This document shows positions 42,494-50,710 of a DNA stretch of 64,000 nucleotides, piece by piece. The stretch is from Streptomyces sp. NBC_00289 (GTDB lineage Bacteria; Actinomycetota; Actinomycetes; Streptomycetales; Streptomycetaceae). Every line of letters begins with the position of its first letter. The first letter of the stretch is position 1. A program made the position numbers and the translations under genes. The stretch covers positions 8,990,001 through 9,054,000 of the forward strand of contig NZ_CP108046.1 of the NCBI RefSeq assembly GCF_041435115.1. The letters are read 5' to 3'. The notes under the pieces are model-generated. The model ran no database searches, was not told where the DNA came from, and saw only the letters and a program-made list of their open reading frames with translations.

Positions 42494-43947
42494 GCGGGCT
42501 CCTCGGGCGGGTCGTTCTCGGCTGCGGTGAGGGGAAGGAGGACCTGGAACCGGGTGTCGCCCGGCTCGGACTCGACCTGGAGCGTGCCGTGGTGCTTGTT
42601 CACGACGATCCGCCAGGAGATGTCCAGGCCCAGCCCGGTGCCCTCGCCCACCGGCTTGGTGGTGAAGAAGGGGTCGAAGATCCGGCCGCGGATCTCCGCC
42701 GGCACCCCGGGGCCGGTGTCGCGGAACTCCACCAGGAGCTGCTCGCCGACGAGCGCCGTCCGCACGGTCAACGTCCCTTCCCCGTCGGTGCTGTTGATGG
42801 CGGAGACCGCGTTGTCGATCAGGTTAGTCCACACCTGGTTGAGCTCCGCCGGGTAGGCCGGGATCTTCGGGAGCGTGCGGTCGTACTCCTTGACGACCTT
42901 GATCCGTGATCCGGTCTTGCCCGAGAGCATCAGCAGGGTGCTGTCGAGGAGATCGTGGACGTCGGCGTTCTGGTAGGGGGCGCGGTCGAGCTGGGAGTAC
43001 TGCTTGGCGGCGTCGACGAGGTGCGAGATGCGGGTGGTGGAGTCCTCGATCTCGTCCATCAACAGCTCGGTCTCGACGGTGTAGTTGAGCCAGCCGATGG
43101 CGCTCGGGAGGATCTCCGGGTCCACGGCCGCCGCGACCTGGTCCAGCCAGTCCAGGTCGAGCCCGGCCTGCACGAAGGTGGGGGCGATCCGCCAGCCCTC
43201 GGGGATGTCGTGGTCGTCGAGCCAGTCGCCGACCGCGTCCTCCCGGTCCGAGGCCTCCAGCGGGGTCAGCACGGGTGCCTTCGCCACGCGTTCGGCGGTG
43301 CGTTCCTGGATCTCGATCAGGTTGGCCAGCGCCTCCCGGGGGAAGGGGCCGGAGGAGATGACGGCGAGTTTGTGCCGCATCTTGCCCACCCGCTCCCGCA
43401 GGGTGGCGGTGGCCCGGACGGCCGCCGCCGCGGGGTTGTTGAGCTCGTGCGTGAGGCCGGCCGACAAGGAGCCGAGCGCCAGCAGCCGTTCGCGCTGCCC
43501 GATGGCCCGCTGGGTGCTCTTCGAACCGAAGAAGAGTCCCTCCAGCAGATGCACCGCCATCGGGAACCACTCCTGCATGATGCTCGCGAAGATGTCCGAG
43601 GGCAGCACGAAGAACCGGGTCGGTTCCGTCACCCGCATCGAGTTGTTGTAGACCTGCCGCACCCGGTCACCGAGATACGCCTGCATGGCCCCCGCGTACA
43701 CCCCGCTCTGGGAGGTCCGGGAGACCTCCACGTCGTCGGCGCCGACCCGGCGGGACAGCACGACCGTGCCCTCGATCATGACGAAGAAGCAGGTCGCGGG
43801 CTCACCCTCGGTATAGACCGGCCCGGGCTCGAACAGCTCCACCCGCCCTTCGCTGCACAGCCGGCCGAGTTGCTCCGAGGACAGCTTCTCGAACAGGAAC
43901 AGCGCCCCGATCTCCTGCGGGCTGCACGGCACGCACCGCCCGCTCAC
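42490..43947 (-). CDS. Histidine kinase with N-terminal cyclic-nucleotide-binding domain
   Basis: A 485-residue soluble sensor kinase. Residues 10-140 form a cNMP-binding/Crp-like beta-barrel (LFEPGPVYTEGEPATCFFVMIEGTVVL). The phospho-acceptor is in GSLSAGLTHELNNPAAA, and the ATPase has the N box WTNLIDNAVSAI, G1 DTGPGVP, F DPFFTTKP and G2 GTGLGLDIS, all intact. No membrane helices. GTG 43947 overlaps the upstream stop (GTGA), and its stop overlaps the zinc-finger gene. The receiver domain of the upstream fusion protein is the obvious partner. Confidence 0.9.
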   Translation of the reverse strand: MSGRCVPCSPQEIGALFLFEKLSSEQLGRLCSEGRVELFEPGPVYTEGEPATCFFVMIEGTVVLSRRVGADDVEVSRTSQSGVYAGAMQAYLGDRVRQVYNNSMRVTEPTRFFVLPSDIFASIMQEWFPMAVHLLEGLFFGSKSTQRAIGQRERLLALGSLSAGLTHELNNPAAAAVRATATLRERVGKMRHKLAVISSGPFPREALANLIEIQERTAERVAKAPVLTPLEASDREDAVGDWLDDHDIPEGWRIAPTFVQAGLDLDWLDQVAAAVDPEILPSAIGWLNYTVETELLMDEIEDSTTRISHLVDAAKQYSQLDRAPYQNADVHDLLDSTLLMLSGKTGSRIKVVKEYDRTLPKIPAYPAELNQVWTNLIDNAVSAINSTDGEGTLTVRTALVGEQLLVEFRDTGPGVPAEIRGRIFDPFFTTKPVGEGTGLGLDISWRIVVNKHHGTLQVESEPGDTRFQVLLPLTAAENDPPEEPA

Positions 43948-45620
43948 GACTGCTCCAGATAACGGTGGACGAGCATCACGGCCATGGCTCCCTCTCCGAC
44001 GGCGGACGCGACCCGCTTGGCGGACTCCGCGCGGGCGTCCCCCGCGACGAACACGCCGGGAATGTTGGTCTCCAGGTGGTACGGCGGCCGGTCCAGCTCC
44101 CAGTCCCCGGGAGGTCGTCCGTCGGGGGTGAGGTCGGGCCCCGCGAGGATGAACCCGTTGTCGTCCCGCAGCACCGTGCCGTCCAGCCAGTCCGTCAGCG
44201 GGGCCGCGCCGATGAACACGAACACCCACTGCGCGTCGACGAGTTCGGTGTGACCGCTCTCCACGTCGCGCAGGGTCAGCTGCTCCAGGTGGTCGGGGCC
44301 GTGCACGGCGTCCACCACGGTGCCGCAGCGCACCGAGATGTTGGGCGCCTCGCTGATCTGCTGGATCAGGTAGTGCGACATCGACGCGGCCAGCGAGGGC
44401 CCGCGCACCAGCAGGGTCACCGACTTGGCGCCCCTGGACAGGTACATCGCCGCCTGCCCCGCGGAGTTGGCGCCGCCCACGATGTACACGTCGTGGCCCT
44501 GGCAGGCGGCCGCCTCCGTGAGCGCCGAGCCGTAGTAGACCCCGCAGCCGGACAGGTCGTCCGCGCCCGGCGCGTCCAGCTGCCGGTAGGACACGCCGGT
44601 CGCCAGGATCACGCTGTGCGCGGCGATCGCCGAGCCGTCGGAGAAGCGCACGGTGCGGGCCGCCCCGTTGGCCTCCAGGCCGGTCACCTCGCGCGCGGTG
44701 AGGATCTCGGCGCCGAACTTCCCGGCCTGCCGCCGGGCCCGGTCGGTGAGCTGGGCGCCCGAGACGCCGTCCGGGAAGCCGAGGTAGTTCTCGATCCGCG
44801 AGCTCTGCCCCGCCTGCCCGCCCGTCGCCGACCGCTCCACGAGCACGGTCCGCAGCCCCTCGGACGCCCCGTACACCGCCGCGCCGAGTCCGGCCGGGCC
44901 GCCGCCGATGACGACCAGGTCGTAGAAGTCGGCCGTCGGTGTGGTCGCCAGCCCCACCCGGGCGGCCAGCTCGGGTGCCTCCGGCTCGACGAGGGGGGAG
45001 CCGTCCGGAGTGATCACCAGCGGCAGCCGCTGCCCGTCCGCTCCCGCGGCCGCCAGCAGCCGCCGGCCCTCCGGCTCGTCGGCGGAGTACCAGCGGTACG
45101 GCACCTGGTTGCGGGCCAGGAACTCCCGTACGTCCGAGGAGCGCGCCGACCAGCGGTGCCCGACCACCTTCGTGCTGGGCACGGACCGGTGGTCGCTGGC
45201 GCGCCACGCCTCCAGCAGGTCGTCCAGGACCGGGTAGAGCTTCTCCTCGGGCGGGTCCCAGGGCTTGAGCAGGTAGTGATCGAGGTCGACGACGTTGATC
45301 GCGTCGATCGCCGCGTTCGTGTCCGCGTACGCGGTCAGCAGGACCCGCCGCGCGCCCGGGTACACGTCCAGGGCCTGCTCGAGGAACTCGATGCCGTTCA
45401 TCTGGGGCATCCGGTAGTCGGCCAGGAGCACGGCCACGAGATCGCCGCGCAGCTTGAGCTCGCGCAACGCCTCCAGCGCGGACTCGCCGGACTCCGCGCG
45501 CACGATCCGGTACGACTCGCCGTAGCGCCGCCGCAGGTCCCGGGCGACGGCACGGGAGACTCCCGGGTCGTCGTCAACGGTCATGATGACGGTCCGCGCT
45601 GCGTCCGCGGCCTGTGCCAT
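43944..45620 (-). CDS. Response-regulator / thioredoxin-reductase-like fusion flavoprotein
   Basis: A 558-residue fusion. Residues 10-135 are a REC domain with acidic pocket VDDDPG, acceptor Asp68 (LLADYRMP), Thr96 and Lys119. Residues 145-228 resemble a glutaredoxin fold without Cys. Residues 232-555 are a TrxR-like FAD/NAD(P)H oxidoreductase: FAD loop IGGGPAG (238-244), second loop VGGANSAGQA, and GVFVAGDARAESAKRVASAVGEGAMA. The redox CxxC expected before the second loop is missing (GCGVYYGSALTEAAACQG). So phosphorylation may control electron transfer to an unknown acceptor. ATG 45620 follows GGAG; it heads the operon. Confidence 0.9.
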   Translation of the reverse strand: MAQAADAARTVIMTVDDDPGVSRAVARDLRRRYGESYRIVRAESGESALEALRELKLRGDLVAVLLADYRMPQMNGIEFLEQALDVYPGARRVLLTAYADTNAAIDAINVVDLDHYLLKPWDPPEEKLYPVLDDLLEAWRASDHRSVPSTKVVGHRWSARSSDVREFLARNQVPYRWYSADEPEGRRLLAAAGADGQRLPLVITPDGSPLVEPEAPELAARVGLATTPTADFYDLVVIGGGPAGLGAAVYGASEGLRTVLVERSATGGQAGQSSRIENYLGFPDGVSGAQLTDRARRQAGKFGAEILTAREVTGLEANGAARTVRFSDGSAIAAHSVILATGVSYRQLDAPGADDLSGCGVYYGSALTEAAACQGHDVYIVGGANSAGQAAMYLSRGAKSVTLLVRGPSLAASMSHYLIQQISEAPNISVRCGTVVDAVHGPDHLEQLTLRDVESGHTELVDAQWVFVFIGAAPLTDWLDGTVLRDDNGFILAGPDLTPDGRPPGDWELDRPPYHLETNIPGVFVAGDARAESAKRVASAVGEGAMAVMLVHRYLEQS

Positions 45621-45742
45621 ACGTCTCCACCCCGAGTGTTCGGATGCTCGGCACGGCGTCCCCGTCCCCACCGCGCCGGTTCCCGCCCATCGTATGTTCG
45701 ATCGTCCCGCTTCGCTCGGACATGGCGGAGGGGGCCCGGGCC
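45621..45742 (-). promoter_or_regulatory. Promoter region of the redox two-component operon
   Basis: A minus-strand -10-like TACGAT (complement of 45689-45694) gives a leader of about 62 nt. No convincing -35 and no strong palindrome are visible. Confidence 0.3.
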
Positions 45743-46096
45743 TCAGCCGCGGCGCGGCCTCAGCACGCAGAACTCGTTGCCCTCGGGATCCGCGAGGACC
45801 ACCCAGGGCTGCTCGCCCTGGCCGATGTCCACGCGGCGGGCGCCGAGGGCGAGCAGGCGGGCGACCTCCGCCTCCTGGTCGACGGGCCGGAAGTCGAGGT
45901 GGAGGCGGTTCTTGACGGTCTTCGCCTCCGGGACGGGTACGAACAGCAGGCCCGGCAGCCGGTCCGGCGCGGGCCGGATCTCGAACTCGTCGGGGAGGTC
46001 TCCCACCACCACCCACCCGAGCGCCTCGGCCCACCAGCGCCCCAGGGCGTGCGGGTCGGCGGCGTCCACGACAAGCTGCTCCCACTCCAAGGTCAT
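45743..46096 (-). CDS. VOC-family (glyoxalase-like) protein
   Basis: A 117-residue single VOC domain, starting WEQLVVDAADPHALGRWWAEALGW, with HLDFRP in the middle and DPEGNEFCVLRP at the end. This is the common actinobacterial glyoxalase_6-like type with no fixed substrate. ATG 46096 follows GGAGAC. It is divergent from the universal stress protein. Confidence 0.8.
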   Translation of the reverse strand: MTLEWEQLVVDAADPHALGRWWAEALGWVVVGDLPDEFEIRPAPDRLPGLLFVPVPEAKTVKNRLHLDFRPVDQEAEVARLLALGARRVDIGQGEQPWVVLADPEGNEFCVLRPRRG

Positions 46097-46154
46097 GTCT
46101 CCAGCGTAGTGAAGACTGGTCCGTACGAAGTGACCGTTACAGGGAGGGCACCGC

Positions 46155-47027
46155 ATGACGCGCCGGATCACGGCAGGGGTCGACGGAACCGAGGAGAGCC
46201 TGGCCGCGCTGGCCTGGGCGGCCCGGGAGGCGGTCCGCCGCGGGCTCGCGCTGCGGGTGGTGCACGCCTGGCAGTTCGAGCCGTACGAGGCGATCGGAGC
46301 GGCGGATCCGGACACGGAGGCCGGTTGGGTGCGGGACATGCTGGCCGAGGCCGCAGGCACCGTCACCGGACACCATCGCGGGCTCGAGGTCTCCACCGAC
46401 GTCCTCGAGGGCAGCCCCGTCGAGGCGCTGGTCGCCGCGGCGGCGGAGGCGGAGGTCCTGGTGCTCGGCTCGCGCGGCCACGGACCGGTCGTCGGTTTCC
46501 TGCTCGGCTCCGTCGGACAGCAGGTGATCGCCGAGGCGGGCCGGCCCGTCGTCCTGGTGCGGGCCGGGGACGAGCCGGCCGCCGAGGCGTCCGGCCGGGA
46601 GATCGTCGTCGGCCAGCAGGGTGAGCCGGACGATAGCGCCGAGGCCCTGCGGTTCGCCTTCGAGACGGCCGCCGCGCGGGGCGCGACCGTCCGGGCGGTG
46701 CGGGCCTGGACCCTGCCCCCGGTGTTCGCCTACAGCCCGGGCTCCCTGAAGCTCCTCGACGAGGCCGGCGGCCTGGAGCCGTACGAGAAGAAGGCGCTGG
46801 AGGAGGCGTTGCGGCCGTGGCGGGAGCGCTTCCCGGACGTCGCGGTGGTCGAGCACGTGGAGATGGGCAGTGCCGGACAGGTGCTGCTGTCGCTGGCCGG
46901 ACGGGCCCAGCTGATGGTCGTCGGCCGGCGCGCCCACCGCACCGCCGTCGGAGCCCGGATCGGTTCGGTGGCGCACGGCGTGCTGCACCACGCGGGCTGC
47001 CCGGTCGCCGTGGTTCCGCACGGCTGA
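46155..47027 (+). CDS. Universal stress protein, two Usp domains
   Basis: A 290-residue tandem UspA protein. Domain 1 starts ITAGVDGTEESLAALAWAA and ends with the ATP-binding VLGSRGHGPVVGFLLGSVGQQV; domain 2 starts EIVVGQQGEPDDSAEALRFA and ends VVGRRAHRTAVGARIGSVAHGV. The G-x2-G-x9-G(S/T) pattern is kept in both, so ATP binding is likely. Usp proteins act in stress or dormancy. AGGGAGG lies 9 bp before the ATG. Its stop codon is inside a hairpin shared with the convergent DUF4032 gene. Confidence 0.9.
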   Translation: MTRRITAGVDGTEESLAALAWAAREAVRRGLALRVVHAWQFEPYEAIGAADPDTEAGWVRDMLAEAAGTVTGHHRGLEVSTDVLEGSPVEALVAAAAEAEVLVLGSRGHGPVVGFLLGSVGQQVIAEAGRPVVLVRAGDEPAAEASGREIVVGQQGEPDDSAEALRFAFETAAARGATVRAVRAWTLPPVFAYSPGSLKLLDEAGGLEPYEKKALEEALRPWRERFPDVAVVEHVEMGSAGQVLLSLAGRAQLMVVGRRAHRTAVGARIGSVAHGVLHHAGCPVAVVPHG

Positions 47028-47049
47028 CCCGCCGCGCGCGAGCGGGTCA
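47025..47049. terminator. Bidirectional terminator containing both stop codons
   Basis: TGACCCGC (47025-47032) and GCGGGTCA (47042-47049) form a perfect 8-bp stem. The first three bases are the stop of the Usp gene and the last three, on the other strand, the stop of the DUF4032 gene. Confidence 0.65.
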
Positions 47050-48282
47050 CTCGGGTGTCGTGGGCACCAGCGTCTCGCGCGCCTTGGGCAGGATGTTCCG
47101 GAGGTAGTCCTCGACGACCGCGTCGAGCGCGATGTCGTGCTGGGCCCGCTCCGACAGGTACCAGCGGTGCTCCAGGAGCTCGTGGTAGATCTCCGCCGAG
47201 TCCATGGAGCCGCGCAGCTCCAGCGGCACGGCGCGCACGGTGGGGCGGAACACGTCCCGCACCCAGCGGTGGGCCAGTACCTCCGGGCGGGCCGCGAGAG
47301 GGTCGCCCGGGGCGTAGTCGTCCTGGGTGGCCATCCAGCTCTCCAGGTCGTTCAGCAGCCGCCGGGCCTGGTTCTCCTCGGTGTCCAGGCCGGTCAGGCG
47401 CAGCAGCTGGCGCTGGTGGTGGCCCGCGTCGACGACTTTTGGCACGAAGGTGACGGTGTCGCCGTTCGACGAGTGCTCGATCTGCATCTCGGCGACGTCG
47501 AAGCCGAGCTCGTTGAGGCGCCGGATGCGGCGCTCGATGTAGTGGTACTTGCCGGCCGGGTAGACGGAGACGCGGGTCAGTTCCTGCCACAGGGCCCCGT
47601 AGCGTGCGCAGATCTCCGTGCCGAACTCGATGGGGTCCACCGAGGGGTGCAGCGCCCCGGACGCCTCCAGGTCGAGGAGCTCGCCGCTGATGTTCACGCG
47701 GGCGAGGTCGAGGTCGTACTCGCGCTGTCCGGTGCTGAGCTGGGGATGCAGGTCGCCGGTCTCCGCGTCCACGAGATAGGCGGCGTACGCGCCCGCGTCG
47801 CGTCGGAAGAGGGTGTTGGACAGCGAGCAGTCGCCCCAGGCGAATCCGGCCAGGTGCAGCCGGACCAGGAGCACGGCCAGGGCGTCCATGAGACGGTGCA
47901 TGGTCGCCGGGCGCATGGTCGTCTCGAACATCGAGCGGTACGGCATCGAGCCGCCCAGGTGCCGGGTGATCAGCACCGGCTCCAGCGGCTCACCGTCGCC
48001 GGCGGCCCGGCCGGTGACCACGGCCAGCGGGTCGACGGCGGGGATGCCGAGCCGGTCCAGGTCGCGCAGCAGCTCGTACTCGCGCAGCGCGGGCCGCTCG
48101 GCGAGCTCCTTGACGGCGATCACCTCGTCGCCGGCGCGGGCGTAGCGCACCACGTGGCGGGAGATACCGCGGGGCAGCGGGACGAGGTACTCCTCGGGCC
48201 ACTCCTCGAGGGGGAGGTGCCAGGGCAGTTCGAGGAGGAGCGCCGGGTGCTCCGGGTTGGTCGCGTTGATCTGCAGGGCCAT
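47047..48282 (-). CDS. DUF4032 kinase-fold protein
   Basis: A 411-residue DUF4032 protein. Residues 45-230 look like a RIO/LPS-kinase-type fold: VIAVKELAERPALREYELL supplies a VAVK-like lysine and glutamate, HLAGFAWGDCSLSNTLF is the catalytic-loop equivalent, and AYLVDAETGD the metal-binding Asp. DUF4032 forms the C-terminal half (RYGALWQELTRVSVYPAGKYHYIERRIRRLNELGFDVAE). The preserved motifs argue for real phosphotransfer; the substrate is unknown. ATG 48282 is preceded by a poor RBS. Confidence 0.82.
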   Translation of the reverse strand: MALQINATNPEHPALLLELPWHLPLEEWPEEYLVPLPRGISRHVVRYARAGDEVIAVKELAERPALREYELLRDLDRLGIPAVDPLAVVTGRAAGDGEPLEPVLITRHLGGSMPYRSMFETTMRPATMHRLMDALAVLLVRLHLAGFAWGDCSLSNTLFRRDAGAYAAYLVDAETGDLHPQLSTGQREYDLDLARVNISGELLDLEASGALHPSVDPIEFGTEICARYGALWQELTRVSVYPAGKYHYIERRIRRLNELGFDVAEMQIEHSSNGDTVTFVPKVVDAGHHQRQLLRLTGLDTEENQARRLLNDLESWMATQDDYAPGDPLAARPEVLAHRWVRDVFRPTVRAVPLELRGSMDSAEIYHELLEHRWYLSERAQHDIALDAVVEDYLRNILPKARETLVPTTPE

Positions 48283-48310
48283 GGCCCGACCTTAGAGCCT
48301 GTGCCGGCTC

Positions 48311-49057
48311 TCAGACGGCCCGCTCCCGGGCCAGTGCCGCCGCCTCCCGTACGGAGCCCCGGTGCACGGGGCCGTGCCCCGGCAGCAGGATGTCGCCGTC
48401 CAGGTCCTCGAACGCCGTCAGTGAGGCCACCGCGCGGGCACGCTCGTGGTGGAACATGTCGGGCAGCAGCTGCGGGCCCTTCGTCCGGGACGTGGGGTGG
48501 CCGCTGACCAGGGCGTCGCCCGAGATCACCACTCCGGTGCCCGGGAGGTGGAACGCGCAGTGCCCGTCGGTGTGACCGGGTGTGGGGACCGGCACGGGCC
48601 GGCCCGGCAGGTCGAGCGGGCCGGCCGAGGGGAGGGGCTCGGGAGCGGTCACCGGGACCTCGGTCGTGCCGCCCGAGCGGATCGCGTGCAACGCCCACGG
48701 CAGCACACCGGGCCGCCAGCCGTTCCTCAGGACGGTTCCGACGGAGACCTGGTGCAGGAACTCGCGCCGGGCGTGCGGGACTTCGGCCTCGTGCAGGTAC
48801 ACGGGCGTGCCGTAGGCGGCGCGCAGGTACTCGGCCGAGCCCAGGTGGTCGTTGTGGGCGTGGGTGACGAGCACGGCCGAAACCGCCTCGGGTGAACTCC
48901 CCACCGCCGCAAGGGAGGCGAGCACCCGCTCCCGGTCGCCCGGGTAACCGGTGTCGACCAGCGTGACGGCGTCGCCCTCGGTGAGGATCACCCAGTTGGT
49001 GTTGCTGCCGTGCACCAGGTAGGTGCCGTCGGCCACTTGCCGCACATCCGTCTGCAT
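48311..49057 (-). CDS. MBL-fold metallo-hydrolase
   Basis: A 248-residue metallo-beta-lactamase-fold hydrolase. Metal ligands are in VLVTHAHNDHLGSA (HxHxDH), the later His in PTPGHTDGHC, the bridging Asp in VISGDALVSG and the last His in LLPGHGPVH. The closest groups are glyoxalase II-like and quorum-lactonase-like enzymes; no beta-lactamase-specific features. The ATG at 49057 lies inside the end of an upstream acyltransferase remnant. Confidence 0.87.
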   Translation of the reverse strand: MQTDVRQVADGTYLVHGSNTNWVILTEGDAVTLVDTGYPGDRERVLASLAAVGSSPEAVSAVLVTHAHNDHLGSAEYLRAAYGTPVYLHEAEVPHARREFLHQVSVGTVLRNGWRPGVLPWALHAIRSGGTTEVPVTAPEPLPSAGPLDLPGRPVPVPTPGHTDGHCAFHLPGTGVVISGDALVSGHPTSRTKGPQLLPDMFHHERARAVASLTAFEDLDGDILLPGHGPVHRGSVREAAALARERAV

Positions 49058-49079
49058 GATCGTCCCGACTCGTGAGGTC

Positions 49080-49886
49080 CCAGCCCGACGGACCCAGCAA
49101 AGCAGACCAGGAACGGGGCGGGGTCGGCGGGTGCGGTCGCATGCCGAACAGGAAGCGGGTGACCGGCGTCCGGCGCACCGCGTACTCGTGGACCAGGAGG
49201 ATCACCGCGAGCGACGCCGCCACGATCACCGCGTACTTGACGGCCATGGGCGCGGACCACCCCACCACCGCGTACGCGAAGCCGACCACGACCGGCTGGT
49301 GCAGCACGTAGAGCGGCAGGGTGGCGACCGCGAAGCAGGCGAGGAGAGGCCCGGGGGTGCGGGAACGGGGTCCGTGCGGTTCGCGGGACCGGTCGAGCAG
49401 CCCGAGGATCGCCATCACCCAGCACCAGCCGGCGGCCCCGAACAGGGCGCGTGTGCACAGGGCGAACGCGGTCCGTTCCGTGAACGGGGCGTCCAGGGCC
49501 GTGAACCCGGGCGCGGTGCCCGCGAACAGGATCAGTCCGAGCACGCCGACCGGCACGGCGAGGCGGCGCGTCCCGGCGCGGATCCGCTCGTCGTCGGCCA
49601 GTGCGTAGCCGTGGACGAAGAACAGCAGGTAGGCCCAGCGGTTCCAGCCCGCGTAGTTCTCCTCCATGCCGAGGAACGCGTCGATCGCGGCGAGCGGAAG
49701 GGCGGGCAGCAGGAGCAGGACGGGCCGGCGTGCCATCGCGTCGCCGGCCCGCCGCGCCGCTTTCGCCACGGGCGCCGCGACCGGGGCGAGAAGCGGGCAG
49801 AAGGCGAGGAGGAGGACGACGAACCACAGGTGCCCCGTCTCGAAGGGCTCCCCCTGCACGACGAACGGGAAGTTGCCGAGGAAGGG
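49080..49886 (-). pseudogene. Truncated acyltransferase family 3 gene
   Basis: The frame encodes PFLGNFPFVVQGEPFETGHLW then several membrane helices (LLLAFCPLLAPVAAPVA, YLLFFVHGYALADDERIR, LFGAAGWCWVMAILGLLD, PLYVLHQPVVVGFAYAVVG, VKYAVIVAASLAVILLVHEYAVR), which is the second half of an Acyltransf_3 O-acyltransferase. The N-terminal part with the catalytic His is absent: the reading frame runs straight into the alkB terminator at 49884-49918. At the other end no stop occurs before the MBL gene. A GTG at 49859 exists without RBS. Confidence 0.6.
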
Positions 49887-49918
49887 CTGCCTCCGGCACC
49901 GTCCGCCGGAGGCAGCCC
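49884..49918 (-). terminator. Terminator of the alkB gene
   Basis: GGGCTGCCTCCGG (49884-49896) and CCGGAGGCAGCCC (49906-49918) are a perfect 13-bp inverted repeat with a 9-nt loop, 33 bp after the alkB stop. Confidence 0.75.
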
Positions 49919-49950
49919 CCGCGCGCGCCCGAGGCAGCCGCCCTGCTGTC

Positions 49951-50577
49951 TCAGCGCACGCCGTGCGGGCGGAACTGGATGCTGATGCGCGGCCCCGCGG
50001 CGCGCGTGCTCTTGGGGACGGAGTGCTCCCAGGTCCGCTGGCAGGAGCCGCCCATCACGATCAGGTCGCCGTGTCCGAGCGGGTGCCGGACCGTGTCGCC
50101 GCCGCCCGTGGGACGCAGCAGCAGGTCGCGGGGCGCGCCGACGGAGAGGATCGCGACCATCGTGTCCTGGCGCGCGCTCCGCCCGATCCGGTCGCCGTGC
50201 CAGGCCACACTGTCGCGGCCGTCCCGGTAGTAGCACAGCCCGGCCGTGGTGAACGGTTCGCCCAGTTCCTCGGCGTAGTGCGCCGACAGCGCTTCGCGTG
50301 CCTCCTCCAGTACGGGGTGCGGCAGCGGGTCGTCCGCGCCGTAGAAGGAGAGCAGCCGGGGTACGTCGACGACGTGGTCGTACATCGTGCGGCGCTCCGC
50401 CCGCCACGGGACCTCGGCGGCCAGCTGCTCGAACAGCGCGTCGGAGCCGCCGAGCCACCCGGGCAGTACGTCGATCCAGGCGCCGCGGCCGAGGCCGGTC
50501 CGGTGCGTCCCGTCGAGGGAGCCGAGCCGCAGCTCGTCGGTCTGGTCGAAGAGGGAGCCCTGGAGGTGCCTGGTCAT
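49951..50577 (-). CDS. alkB: AlkB-family 2-oxoglutarate/Fe(II) dioxygenase
   Basis: A 208-residue AlkB-like DNA/RNA dealkylase. Iron ligands are His127 and Asp129 (VAWHGDRIG) and His175 (RTWEHSVPK); 2-oxoglutarate arginines are in GPRISIQFR. The nucleotide-recognition lid is around SFYGADDPLPHPVL. It removes alkyl groups such as 1-methyladenine by oxidation. A LexA-like box 22 bp upstream suggests SOS control. It is divergent from a TetR gene that has its own operator. ATG 50577 was chosen; GAGGAG is about 12 bp upstream. Confidence 0.87.
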   Translation of the reverse strand: MTRHLQGSLFDQTDELRLGSLDGTHRTGLGRGAWIDVLPGWLGGSDALFEQLAAEVPWRAERRTMYDHVVDVPRLLSFYGADDPLPHPVLEEAREALSAHYAEELGEPFTTAGLCYYRDGRDSVAWHGDRIGRSARQDTMVAILSVGAPRDLLLRPTGGGDTVRHPLGHGDLIVMGGSCQRTWEHSVPKSTRAAGPRISIQFRPHGVR

Positions 50578-50598
50578 GACGCCAGCGTACTCCTCATT

Positions 50599-50612
50599 CG
50601 AATGTTTGTTCC
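50599..50612. promoter_or_regulatory. LexA-box-like site upstream of alkB
   Basis: CGAATGTTTGTTCC differs from the actinobacterial SOS box CGAAC-N4-GTTCG at two positions: the C of GAAC and the final G. It lies 22-35 bp upstream of alkB, where a repressor would act. Confidence 0.45.
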
Positions 50613-50656
50613 ATGTCGAATGCGTGAGGCGGGCCGAACTGCCCTCGCCCCGGACC

Positions 50657-50693
50657 TTTGGATACGTTGGCGTATCGGATACATTCACGTATC
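50657..50693 (+). promoter_or_regulatory. Promoter with tandem TetR operators
   Basis: Two adjacent palindromes, GATACG-N4-CGTATC (50661-50676) and GATACA-N4-CGTATC (50678-50693), have centres 17 bp apart. They cover a promoter TTTGGA (50657-50662), 17 bp, TACATT (50680-50685). The TetR gene starts at 50711, so autoregulation is expected. Confidence 0.75.
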
Positions 50694-50710
50694 GAACGGG
50701 AGGACGGCAG

